A DNA stretch of 10,595 nt from an uncultured Eubacteriales bacterium (GCA_934446095.1 CAKSDR010000046.1:1-10595); one strand, 5' to 3'; positions 1 to 6,033 are shown, counted from the stretch's first letter. The notes: generated by a model from the letters alone, not told the origin. Numbers and translations are program-made.

Positions 1-518
1 ATATACACCTCTCCGCGAACCTCGATAAACGGCAGCTTCTCCGTGAGGACAAGAGGAATAGTCTTTACCGTTTTCAGGTTTTCCGTTATGTCCTCTCCCA
101 CATCGCCGTCACCGCGCGTCGAACCGCGCGTAAAAACGCCGTTTGTGTATTCAAGCGACACCGAAAGTCCGTCGATTTTCGGCTCGACTATATATCCGGA
201 CGCACCCGCGCCGTCCGTGACGCGTCTGTCGAAATCCTCTATTTCACCGAAATCGAAGGCGTCCAAAAGGCTCTCCATGCGAACCTCGTGTACGACGCTT
301 TCAAATGTATTTTCGACCTCTCCGCCAACACGCGCCGACGGGGAATCGGGGCGCTTGAATTCCGGAAAATCCTTTTCGAGTTTTATCAATTCCTCCATCA
401 GGGCGTCAAATTCATAATCGCTGATTTCCGGCGAGTCGTCCATATAATATTTTTGCCGGTGGTACTCTATCTGGTTTCTCAAAGACAAAATTCTTTTTTC
501 GGCCGCTTCTTTTTCCAT
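1..518 (-). CDS. ligA: NAD-dependent DNA ligase LigA, N-terminal part (cut by left edge)
   Basis: LigA seals nicks in duplex DNA during replication and repair, using NAD+ to form a ligase-adenylate. Only the first 172 codons are in the window; the frame is open to the edge. Residues 1-60 look like the Ia domain that binds the NMN half of NAD+ (YHRQKYYMDDSPEISDYEFD). The adenylation domain follows, with the motif I lysine in VEPKIDGLS (Lys114; Lys115 in E. coli) and the downstream TRGDGDVGEDIT motif. The ATG at 516-518 aligns with normal LigA starts, and a GGGG about 10 bases upstream is a weak ribosome site. A good promoter lies just upstream (550-577). Sampled GC is near 50%, well above the neighbouring genes, as may be expected of a conserved housekeeping gene. 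The identification is secure; OB-fold, zinc, HhH and BRCT domains would lie beyond the edge. Confidence 0.96.
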   Translation of the reverse strand, partial: MEKEAAEKRILSLRNQIEYHRQKYYMDDSPEISDYEFDALMEELIKLEKDFPEFKRPDSPSARVGGEVENTFESVVHEVRMESLLDAFDFGEIEDFDRRVTDGAGASGYIVEPKIDGLSVSLEYTNGVFTRGSTRGDGDVGEDITENLKTVKTIPLVLTEKLPFIEVRGEVY

Positions 519-549
519 ATGACATTACCCCACTGTATAATATAGTATT

Positions 550-577
550 ATTATAGCATTTTTTAAAAATTTAACAA
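550..577 (-). promoter_or_regulatory. Predicted sigma-A promoter of ligA
   Basis: On the minus strand the -35 is TTGTTA (572-577), the spacer is 16 bases and the -10 is TATAAT (550-555), preceded by TGC, which makes it an extended -10. Transcription should start near 543, giving a leader of about 25 bases before the ligA ATG. It is divergent from the promoter at 606-634. Confidence 0.75.
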
Positions 578-605
578 GTAAATTAACCAAGTTTCATTAA
601 ATATA

Positions 606-634
606 TTGAATTTTTTTTGTAAATATGTTATACT
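606..634 (+). promoter_or_regulatory. Predicted sigma-A promoter of the LRR gene
   Basis: The -35 is TTGAAT (606-611), the spacer is 17 bases, and the -10 is TATACT (629-634) with an upstream TGT (extended -10). Transcription should start near 641, about 40 bases before the ATG at 681. A longer in-frame reading that starts at the TTG of this -35 is therefore not the real start. Confidence 0.75.
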
Positions 635-667
635 TTTGTACATAAAAGTGAAAAATATTAACAACTC

Positions 668-673
668 GGAGGT
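668..673 (+). promoter_or_regulatory. Ribosome binding site fixing the LRR start
   Basis: GGAGGT lies 7 bases before the ATG at 681. It decides for this ATG over the in-frame TTG at 606. Confidence 0.85.
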
Positions 674-680
674 TTTATTC

Positions 681-1733
681 ATGTCAAAAACTAACAAAAA
701 AAGTTTGGCCGAAATTATAATTTTGGTTTTGCTTATACTTTGCGTAACTGCGGCTTTAGTATATGTGATAGTATCAAATTATAATTCGAAGTCATCATTT
801 TTAACAGATGAAGGGCTCAGCAAGGCGTATTCCTCTTTGCTTGGCAAAAACATAAGAAGCATCAGCGAAGAAGATCTTGCGGATATAGAATTTGTAACAA
901 TTTCACCTCAGTATAACGAAAGTTATACACAAAGCATAAATTGCATTTACTTGGGCAAAAAAGGATTCCTGGAACTTTCCCAAAAAAGCGATGCAGATCA
1001 GGCAGAACTTGAAAAATATTACAAGGCTTTTGCGATTGACGACCTTAAAATCAAATCTTTTGACGATTTAAAATATCTTACGGGCGTATCCGAACTTTCA
1101 ATTTATCAAAGCGACAAGATTTCCGACATCTCATTTTTAAAAAGCATGCCGAATTTGAAAATCTTAAACTTATTTATCACATCGGGAGTAACCGATTATT
1201 CCGTGATATCCGAATTGAAAAATCTTGAAGAACTTGCCGTAAACTATAATTATATTTCCGACATCTCGTTCTTGTCAGGACTTACAAACCTTAAAACTTT
1301 AAATTTATCCACAAACTCCATAGAAGATATTTCGGTTTTGTCTGAGCTTTCAAACCTTACAAGCCTTGACTTGTCTGAAAATGAAATTTCTGATATTACA
1401 CCTGTAGAAAATCTTACAAGTCTTACAAAACTCAATATTTCAAGCAATAAATTGACAGACATTTCCGCAATATCAGGACTTTCTTTGCTTGAAGATTTGA
1501 ATCTTTCATACAACAGCATTTCGGATATTACTCCGATATCACACCTTTCAAACATTAAAACCATTTCTTTGAGAAATAATCTGATTTCAGATGTTTCTGC
1601 TCTTACAAAACTTGATAAGGATAAGATTGAATCGATTTCTCTTGACGGAAACGAGTCATTAAAGGATTGGTCAAGCCTTGAATATCTCGGCGACAAAGTT
1701 TCGGGAAAACCAACCGAGGAAGAACAAAATTAA
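681..1733 (+). CDS. Membrane-anchored leucine-rich-repeat protein (internalin-type repeats)
   Basis: A 350-residue protein. A short lysine-rich N-terminus (MSKTNKKS) precedes one hydrophobic segment at about residues 9-32, so it is probably an N-in signal anchor with the rest outside the membrane. Residues 35-130 form a linker of unrecognised fold. From about residue 136 to 335 there are eight or nine leucine-rich repeats. Their phase is almost exactly 22 residues (starts near 181, 203, 225, 247, 269, 291) with a pattern like NLxxLNLSxNxIsDIsxLsxL, the internalin/SDS22-like type. The C-terminus is short and acidic (PTEEEQN), with no LPXTG sorting signal. Such repeats usually bind proteins; the partner cannot be told from sequence. 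The gene has its own promoter, a strong ribosome site and a terminator at 1745, so it is monocistronic. It converges on the polysaccharide-control operon, but no functional link is shown. Confidence 0.9.
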   Translation: MSKTNKKSLAEIIILVLLILCVTAALVYVIVSNYNSKSSFLTDEGLSKAYSSLLGKNIRSISEEDLADIEFVTISPQYNESYTQSINCIYLGKKGFLELSQKSDADQAELEKYYKAFAIDDLKIKSFDDLKYLTGVSELSIYQSDKISDISFLKSMPNLKILNLFITSGVTDYSVISELKNLEELAVNYNYISDISFLSGLTNLKTLNLSTNSIEDISVLSELSNLTSLDLSENEISDITPVENLTSLTKLNISSNKLTDISAISGLSLLEDLNLSYNSISDITPISHLSNIKTISLRNNLISDVSALTKLDKDKIESISLDGNESLKDWSSLEYLGDKVSGKPTEEEQN

Positions 1734-1744
1734 GTAAATAAAAT

Positions 1745-1781
1745 AAAGACCGAAACCTGAATCGTCAGGTTTCGGTCTTTT
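1745..1781. terminator. Bidirectional intrinsic terminator between convergent units
   Basis: A perfect 13-bp stem (GACCGAAACCTGA at 1748-1760 pairing with 1765-1777) carries a 4-base loop (ATCG) and is extended by AAA/TTT to 16 bp. On the plus strand it is followed by TTTTGTTTTG; on the minus strand by TTTATTTTATTTA. It can therefore end both the LRR transcript and the opposing operon. The TGA stop of the S26-like gene (1765-1767) lies inside one arm. Confidence 0.9.
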
Positions 1782-2274
1782 GTTTTGCTTTTTTAAATAT
1801 CTTATATAAAATTGCCGCCAAGCGCTGTCTTGATTTTATGAGAAAAGTTCTTCTTTTGATATTTGCACACCAGAATTTTACATAAAGTTTATAAAACTTC
1901 GACTTTGAAAGGTCGAACATTTTTCCGTTTCTTGATATTTTTGATACAACGGCTATAACATCATCATTTTTTATTCCGTGTTCAAATATAACCTGGTTGT
2001 CGCCGCACAGCGCATACTCGCAGGATTTATCGGTCGTATACATAATATCGACTATTCGATGCAGTACATAACTGCCATTTTTTCTTTTATACAAAATAAT
2101 ATCGAACTTGCGAAGTTTGTCCGAAGGTTTTACAAGGAAAACGGCATCCTGCCTATCGCGCAGCAAAGGCATCATGCTTGTTCCGGCGGTAACAAGTTTG
2201 AATTCTCCTCCGGCCGAAACAACATCGGAACTTATAGGAACCATATCCGAGATCGGAAGCCGAAAATTAATCAA
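1765..2274 (-). CDS. S24/S26-family signal-peptidase-like protein
   Basis: A 169-residue protein of the S24/S26 peptidase-like family. The Ser box is TAGTSMMPLLR with Ser33. The next box, DIILYKRKNGSYVLHRIV, carries His72 where ER-type/SipW-type signal peptidases have their catalytic His; the CGDN motif is at 90-93. This suggests a Ser-His dyad rather than the Ser-Lys dyad of ordinary bacterial signal peptidase I (Lys63 and Lys65 are nearby, so this is not certain). Unlike true signal peptidases it has no evident transmembrane anchor. The C-terminal 45 residues are strongly basic with amphipathic stretches and might bind membrane or nucleotide-sugar machinery. It starts with TTG, 9 bases after AAAGGAG, and overlaps the PqqD-like gene by 8 bases, so it is translationally coupled. 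It is the last gene of the operon; its stop is in the terminator hairpin. It may process a peptide handled by the PqqD/HprK-like proteins; that role is inference. Confidence 0.85.
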   Translation of the reverse strand: MINFRLPISDMVPISSDVVSAGGEFKLVTAGTSMMPLLRDRQDAVFLVKPSDKLRKFDIILYKRKNGSYVLHRIVDIMYTTDKSCEYALCGDNQVIFEHGIKNDDVIAVVSKISRNGKMFDLSKSKFYKLYVKFWCANIKRRTFLIKSRQRLAAILYKIFKKAKQKTET

Positions 2275-2530
2275 GAATATTTGCTCCTTTAATCTTTTTT
2301 ACAAAACAATCAATGTCACATTTGGCTTTTTCACTGTCAATATCATATTTTTCAAGCACTTTTTGCAAAAGTTCTTCTTCGGTTGCCCCTTTTTCAAGAA
2401 GTTTCCAAAGGAAAACTCCGGTTGAATTGAGTTTTATCATTGCGTTAAAATTTTTGGTTTCCTCGCCGACAGCAACAACGATACTTGAGTCGCCTACCTG
2501 TCTTAAAACAAAGTTTTCTTTTATTTTCAT
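2267..2530 (-). CDS. PqqD-like protein (peptide chaperone / RiPP recognition fold)
   Basis: An 87-residue protein matching the PqqD family, a small winged-helix fold. In RiPP pathways such proteins bind the leader of a precursor peptide and hand it to modifying enzymes. Visible features are the N-terminal beta region (FVLRQVGDSSIVVAVGEE), the diagnostic LNSTGVFLWKLLEKG segment (residues 34-48), and the helical C-terminus TEEELLQKVLEKYDID with a final KGANILD. Length and order are normal for stand-alone PqqD proteins. The ATG at 2528-2530 follows a GAGG that overlaps the stop of the HprK-like gene (10-base gap); the 3' end overlaps the S26-like gene. No radical-SAM enzyme, pqqA-like peptide or other PQQ gene is present, so this is not PQQ synthesis. 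The partner is probably the adjoining HprK-like kinase or a peptide encoded elsewhere. Confidence 0.88.
   Translation of the reverse strand: MKIKENFVLRQVGDSSIVVAVGEETKNFNAMIKLNSTGVFLWKLLEKGATEEELLQKVLEKYDIDSEKAKCDIDCFVKKIKGANILD
2284..2290 (-). promoter_or_regulatory. Ribosome binding site supporting a TTG start
   Basis: On the minus strand AAAGGAG lies 9 bases before the TTG at 2274, inside the end of the PqqD-like gene. It is the reason to accept TTG as the S26-like start. Confidence 0.8.
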
Positions 2531-2540
2531 TTGTATTACC

Positions 2541-3245
2541 TCACTTGCTCATAGCGTTGTAGGCAGTTATAACCGCCTCGTCACTTATATTGCATTCCAA
2601 AAGATAAATTGGTATTTTTGCAAACGTTGCATTAAGCAAATCCAGCAATTTTATCATTCTTTCTTTTTCATAAGGACGAAAGCACTGATTCAATATAGGA
2701 AGTTGCGCTTCATCTGGTTTTATAAGGCGTATCTTGTTTTTTTCGCCTCTTTTTAAAATGCATATGGCCTTTAAAGGAACAATAATGTTGTTATTATTGT
2801 CAGTTTTACCGGAAAACGGTGTTCCGCATGCATAAAGAGTGCCGTTAATATTTCGAACGGCGGGCTTATCGTCATTTATGAAAGTCAGCACCGAACCGAA
2901 GTGCTTTTTCCAAAGCGATGTATGAGTGCTTTTTCCGGTTCCGCTTGGGGCGGAAAAAAGATATGCTTTATTGTCAAGGGATATAGCTGATGAATGAAGC
3001 ATATACCCATCATAATCCAAAAGTTTGCGGTAAAAATCAAATCCATACCAAAGGTACTCGCAGTCATTTTGTGTAAGATGCGGATTTAATTCATGTCTTT
3101 CCTTTAAAAAATCTTCCGAAATGGAAATTTTAATATCAGGTTTTTCTACTTTTTCGGAAATCAAATAATCTTGTCCCTGAGAAAGCAAGGTTTTACCTTT
3201 TGGATTCATTTCCACTATCAAGCCGGCAATCTTATAATATGCCAC
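2541..3245 (-). CDS. HprK-like P-loop kinase
   Basis: A 234-residue protein resembling the C-terminal catalytic domain of HPr kinase/phosphorylase and the related kinases found beside PqqD proteins. Residues 1-75 are a variable N-terminal part. The core has LHSSAISLDNKAYLF (with the conserved His84), a Walker A loop APSGTGKST at 99-107, NDDKP at 124-128 as the likely metal-binding acidic pair, and CGTPFSGK at 140-147. True HprK has an additional N-terminal domain and regulates sugar uptake; that is not expected here. Relatives in lasso peptide clusters phosphorylate the precursor peptide, and HprK-related proteins pair with PqqD in some exosortase-linked polysaccharide loci. The start is GTG, 3 bases after the VanZ-like stop and 11 bases after GAGGG. 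The substrate is unknown; a peptide or an operon protein is plausible. Confidence 0.87.
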   Translation of the reverse strand: MAYYKIAGLIVEMNPKGKTLLSQGQDYLISEKVEKPDIKISISEDFLKERHELNPHLTQNDCEYLWYGFDFYRKLLDYDGYMLHSSAISLDNKAYLFSAPSGTGKSTHTSLWKKHFGSVLTFINDDKPAVRNINGTLYACGTPFSGKTDNNNNIIVPLKAICILKRGEKNKIRLIKPDEAQLPILNQCFRPYEKERMIKLLDLLNATFAKIPIYLLECNISDEAVITAYNAMSK

Positions 3246-3248
3246 GTT

Positions 3249-3728
3249 TTAATTTTCCCTCTCATTTTTATGAAATTTTATAATCAGTCTTATAATCAGC
3301 ACGGCCAAAAGTCCGCCGAAAGTATCAATGCAGACATCAAGTGCCCTGCAGGCTCTACCCGGTACAAAATATTGAATAGTTTCGTCGCATATTGCAAATA
3401 TAATGCAGGTAACGACTGACAAATGTCCGGATTTTTTCCAATCGGTTCCGAAACTTAAGAATGTTGCATTGACAAAAGCCGTCAACACAAAATATTCAAA
3501 TGAATGAGCAAGTTTTCGTACAAAAAAAGTTACTGTGTCCAAAAAATGCTCGTCAGTAAGATTAATATCCTTTTGTAAAATCTTTTCAACAAAAAAGTTT
3601 ACAAATATATTGCTTTTTTCAGACGATTCTTCTGCAAGGAGCAGCGAGTTTCCAAAAATAAAACACAAAATTAAAATGTCTGCAAGAATCAATAAATATT
3701 TAAATATATTATATTTAGTTTTTTTCAT
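3249..3728 (-). CDS. VanZ-like family membrane protein
   Basis: A 159-residue, mostly hydrophobic protein with about four membrane segments (near residues 8-28, 75-93, 102-120 and 137-152). It carries the VanZ-like family signatures: RKLAHSFEYF (71-80), DETIQYFVPGR (115-125) and DVCIDTFGG (131-139). VanZ itself gives low-level teicoplanin resistance by an unknown mechanism; most family members are uncharacterised, and many sit in capsule or cell-envelope loci. The ATG directly abuts the TAA of the phosphatase gene (GGGATAAATG), so translation should be coupled, with only a weak GGGA ribosome site. The 3' end is 3 bases from the HprK-like GTG. Its place suggests an envelope role connected with polysaccharide assembly, not antibiotic resistance as such. 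Confidence 0.9.
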   Translation of the reverse strand: MKKTKYNIFKYLLILADILILCFIFGNSLLLAEESSEKSNIFVNFFVEKILQKDINLTDEHFLDTVTFFVRKLAHSFEYFVLTAFVNATFLSFGTDWKKSGHLSVVTCIIFAICDETIQYFVPGRACRALDVCIDTFGGLLAVLIIRLIIKFHKNEREN

Positions 3729-4412
3729 TTATCCCATAAAACCATGACGAATTTTTTCAAAATCCTGTTCAGAAAACATTTTTGAAACATGAAGAAGCCC
3801 GGATTTTGTATTTGCAAGCCTTGCGTCGTACCTGTGCAGATCGCTTCCGAGGATAATCGACCCGGATCCGACACAATTATAAAGTTTTCTCAAAATCACG
3901 CGGCTGAAAAAATTGTTCATAGCGAATACATTTACCTGGAAAATCGCTTCTTTTATTTCAAACAAACTGTATAGATTCTTAACTGATAAAAAATTGGCAT
4001 ATCTTTCTATGTGCGCAAAAATCGGAATCAAATGATGTTCATACATTATGTTTTCGATTTCATGAATTATCCATTTTTCAAATCCGCTTCTCGGAAGTTC
4101 AAGTAATATATAGTCAGTACCCTCAATTGCAAGTTTTGAAACATCCTCAACGTCCGAAAGTCCGTGTTCGAGTGCAACTTCAGCGCCAAGAATAATTTCG
4201 GGAAGTCCGGAAATATTTTCTATTTTTTTATAGGCAGAATCTCTTCTCTTTAAAAACGACGAAACCTCTTCTTTGTAAAAATAGAAGTGCGGAGTAGCGC
4301 AAATTTTTTCGGCGCCGAAACTCAACAATTTTTTTACAAGTTCTTCCGACATTTCAGGAGAAACCGAGCCGTCGTCTATGTTTGGCAGAATGTGACTGTG
4401 ATAATCTACGAA
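3729..4412 (-). CDS. CpsB/YwqE-type PHP-domain tyrosine phosphatase, start codon missing
   Basis: A metal-dependent protein tyrosine phosphatase of the PHP fold that removes phosphate from the tail of the partner BY-kinase, resetting polysaccharide synthesis. The coordinates follow homology: numbering from the TTC codon at 4410-4412, the protein begins (F)VDYHSHILPNIDDGS with metal ligands His5 and His7. It then has ATPHF (His42), GAEV (Glu78), AHIERY (His134) and SDLHRYDAR (Asp191, His193), all expected PHP ligands. No ATG, GTG, TTG or CTG occurs in this frame between the in-frame stop at 4461-4463 and the motif. The first canonical start (ATG, 4350-4352) would delete the HSH motif and has no ribosome site. 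The TTC sits exactly where Met is expected, one base from TTG. An ATT at 4440-4442, 10 bases after GGAAGG, is another candidate. The C-terminus (HGFMG) is 15-25 residues shorter than in CpsB or YwqE. Family assignment is firm; expression is uncertain. Confidence 0.85.
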   Translation of the reverse strand, partial: FVDYHSHILPNIDDGSVSPEMSEELVKKLLSFGAEKICATPHFYFYKEEVSSFLKRRDSAYKKIENISGLPEIILGAEVALEHGLSDVEDVSKLAIEGTDYILLELPRSGFEKWIIHEIENIMYEHHLIPIFAHIERYANFLSVKNLYSLFEIKEAIFQVNVFAMNNFFSRVILRKLYNCVGSGSIILGSDLHRYDARLANTKSGLLHVSKMFSEQDFEKIRHGFMG

Positions 4413-4422
4413 TCTACAGTCT

Positions 4423-5169
4423 TTATGCTTTCTGGCCGTAATTGTATTCGTACCTTCCGTTTACTTTTCTGCCTAATCTTTTATAAATGCTGTTTTCCTC
4501 TCCAACGCCTACCGCAACGGTGCCGAGAACCGGAAAATCCGCTTTTTTCAAACATTCCAAGGCTTTTCCCACGTCCTTGTAATATGTCTTTTTTATTCTT
4601 ACAACAAGTATCATGCCGGCGCATTTATTCTGAAGCACAAGCGCGTCCGTAACCAAAAGAATCGGAGGGGTATCGATAACTATATAGTCGTAAATGGTTT
4701 CAAGTTTTTTTATTAACTGATCCATATGTGTCGAACCCAAAAGTTCGGAAGGATTCGGAGGGATCACTCCTCCTGTCAGCAAATCAAGATTTTCATCGAT
4801 TTTTATAACCGCTTTTTCAAACTCAACATTGCCCGCGATAACATCCGAAAGCCCCTGCTTATTCGGAACTTTAAAATTTTTATGCTGGCTCGGGTTTCTC
4901 ATATCGGCGTCGATCACAATTACCTTGCAGTTGCTTTTCGAAAGCGATATGCCGAGATTTGACGATATCGAAGATTTTCCTTCACCGGGAACGGCCGAAG
5001 AAATAGCAATGGTTTTTTGAGATTTCTGACTGCTTTTCAATGAAAATATCACATTTGTACGAAGAATATTATATGATTCTTTGTAGGCAAAAGACGAATC
5101 GCCGTTCAAATCTATAACGCAGTCTTCATCACGGCTGTTATCATTTCTTAAACTGATTTTTTTCATCAT
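4423..5169 (-). CDS. CpsD/CapB-type bacterial tyrosine kinase (BY-kinase)
   Basis: A cytoplasmic 248-residue autophosphorylating tyrosine kinase that works with a Wzz/CpsC-type membrane adaptor to control capsule or exopolysaccharide length and export. Motifs in order: the N-terminal segment AYKESYNILRTNV (29-40), common to the family and probably at the oligomer interface; Walker A AVPGEGKSS (59-67); Walker A' VIVIDADMRNP (83-93); and Walker B IVIDTPP (163-169). The tail has a tyrosine cluster, RYEYNYGQKA (Tyr240, 242, 244), where autophosphorylation is expected; it is shorter than in many relatives. The start chosen is the ATG at 5167-5169 (second Met adjacent), 7 bases after AAAGG. A longer frame from 5217 would lie mostly inside the preceding gene. 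The gene overlaps the end of the Wzz-type gene by 29 bases, the usual partner arrangement of Gram-positives, where adaptor and kinase are separate proteins. Confidence 0.94.
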   Translation of the reverse strand: MMKKISLRNDNSRDEDCVIDLNGDSSFAYKESYNILRTNVIFSLKSSQKSQKTIAISSAVPGEGKSSISSNLGISLSKSNCKVIVIDADMRNPSQHKNFKVPNKQGLSDVIAGNVEFEKAVIKIDENLDLLTGGVIPPNPSELLGSTHMDQLIKKLETIYDYIVIDTPPILLVTDALVLQNKCAGMILVVRIKKTYYKDVGKALECLKKADFPVLGTVAVGVGEENSIYKRLGRKVNGRYEYNYGQKA

Positions 5170-5881
5170 ATGAATACCTTTCTTTTGCAAAAAGTACAGC
5201 CTCGGGAATTTCCCCAAGAACAGGTATATTGAACTTCTTTGACAATTCTTCCGTATCTGTAATTTTGTTTTTGCAAATGTGAATTAAAAGAATTATTACC
5301 GCGGTAATAAGCGCTGCCGCAAAACCACTCGCAAGAACATTTTTCGGAATATTCGGGGATACGGGATTTTTATTTTCCTGAACTGCTCCGAGCGAAATCA
5401 GTTCGCCGGCTCCAACAATATCAAGCGCAATCGGAACGACATCCGTATGTATTATATCGCACATCTGTTTCGAAAGATGCGGGTCTTCGGAAGTAACAGA
5501 TACATTTATTATTTCGGATTCTGAACTTTTTGATATTTTTACCATACCCTTAATTTTTGAAATTGAAAAAGTTCTGCCGAGTTTTTCATTAAAACTTTTT
5601 GTCATGTCAAACGACAATTCGTTCGACCCGAGGACCGCAACATAAGTATCGGCAAGCGATCTTTGCGATGTAATTTCATTTTGAGTTATATATTTTCCGG
5701 ATTCGGAGTTCAGTGAACTGTTTTTTACAAACAAATTAAGCGACGACTTGTATAGAGGCACCGCCGTAGTTGAAGAATAAATGAACGTCGCCGTCATTGC
5801 GACAACTGTGACAATTACCAGAATTTTCCATTTTTTTAAAACAATATCAGCAACATTTTTTAAATCAAGTTCAGTATTCAT
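5141..5881 (-). CDS. Polysaccharide co-polymerase / BY-kinase adaptor (Wzz / CpsC type)
   Basis: A 246-residue membrane protein of the Wzz (chain-length determinant) family. It sets polymer length and acts as the transmembrane activator of the BY-kinase. Residues 1-18 are cytoplasmic (MNTELDLKNVADIVLKKWK). Transmembrane segment 1 is about 19-36, an extracytoplasmic domain of about 145 residues follows, a proline-rich stretch (NPVSPNIPKN, 172-181) precedes transmembrane segment 2 (182-203), and a cytoplasmic tail carries KITDTEELSKKFNIPVLGEIP, typical of CpsC/CapA proteins. The ATG at 5879-5881 has GGAGG 11 bases upstream; a longer reading from a TTG at 5911 would cover this ribosome site and is rejected. 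It is the first gene of the operon, about 65 bases after the predicted transcription start, and overlaps the kinase gene. Confidence 0.93.
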   Translation of the reverse strand: MNTELDLKNVADIVLKKWKILVIVTVVAMTATFIYSSTTAVPLYKSSLNLFVKNSSLNSESGKYITQNEITSQRSLADTYVAVLGSNELSFDMTKSFNEKLGRTFSISKIKGMVKISKSSESEIINVSVTSEDPHLSKQMCDIIHTDVVPIALDIVGAGELISLGAVQENKNPVSPNIPKNVLASGFAAALITAVIILLIHICKNKITDTEELSKKFNIPVLGEIPEAVLFAKERYSYDEKNQFKK

Positions 5882-5951
5882 GTAATAAATATCCTCCGAA
5901 AAGCCGTGCAAATAATTGAAAATAGATTAAAATAACAAATATTACACCTAT

Positions 5952-5980
5952 ATAATACAATTTTTAGGGCGAAAAGTCAA
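5952..5980 (-). promoter_or_regulatory. Predicted sigma-A promoter of the polysaccharide-control operon
   Basis: On the minus strand the -35 is TTGACT (5975-5980), the spacer is 17 bases and the -10 is TATTAT (5952-5957). The start should be near 5945, leaving a leader of roughly 65 bases to the Wzz-type ATG. The -35 lies on the loop and arm of the palindrome at 5962-5997, and the other arm fills much of the spacer. Anything binding that palindrome would compete with RNA polymerase. Confidence 0.72.
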
Positions 5981-5997
5981 TACTTTTCGCCCTAAAA
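5962..5997. repeat. 36-base perfect palindrome overlapping the operon promoter
   Basis: Arms of 16 bases (TTTTAGGGCGAAAAGT and its complement) flank a 4-base centre CAAT. The flanks are T-rich on the 5' side and A-rich on the 3' side of each strand, so neither strand has the U-tract of a normal intrinsic terminator. It lies between the SDR stop (6034) and the promoter of the next operon. It could be an operator, a structure that ends the upstream transcript by another means, or both. Confidence 0.8.
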
Positions 5998-6033
5998 CAT
6001 ACTTCATTAATTTGTCATATTTCGACAGAATTT

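Noticed and set aside
43..417. A 124-codon plus-strand open frame at the left edge
   Set aside because: The opposite strand encodes unmistakable LigA sequence including the KIDG motif; this frame is its shadow.
606..680. A 25-codon N-terminal extension of the LRR protein starting at TTG
   Set aside because: It would begin within the predicted -35 and upstream of the transcription start; GGAGGT before 681 marks the true start.
1250..1696. A 148-codon open frame on the minus strand across the LRR gene
   Set aside because: It is antisense to the regular LRR repeats, has no ribosome site or family resemblance, and its length is explained by the repeated codon pattern.
5170..5217. A 16-codon longer start for the tyrosine kinase
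   Set aside because: It lies inside the Wzz-type gene and is upstream of the AAAGG site that serves the ATG at 5167-5169.
1765..5881. A RiPP precursor gene within the PqqD/HprK-like operon
   Set aside because: Gaps between genes are at most 13 bases and no spare short frame with a ribosome site was found; only the partner enzymes are present.
5962..5997. The palindrome as an ordinary Rho-independent terminator
   Set aside because: Both strands have A residues, not U residues, after the stem; it is kept only as a palindrome with possible regulatory role.
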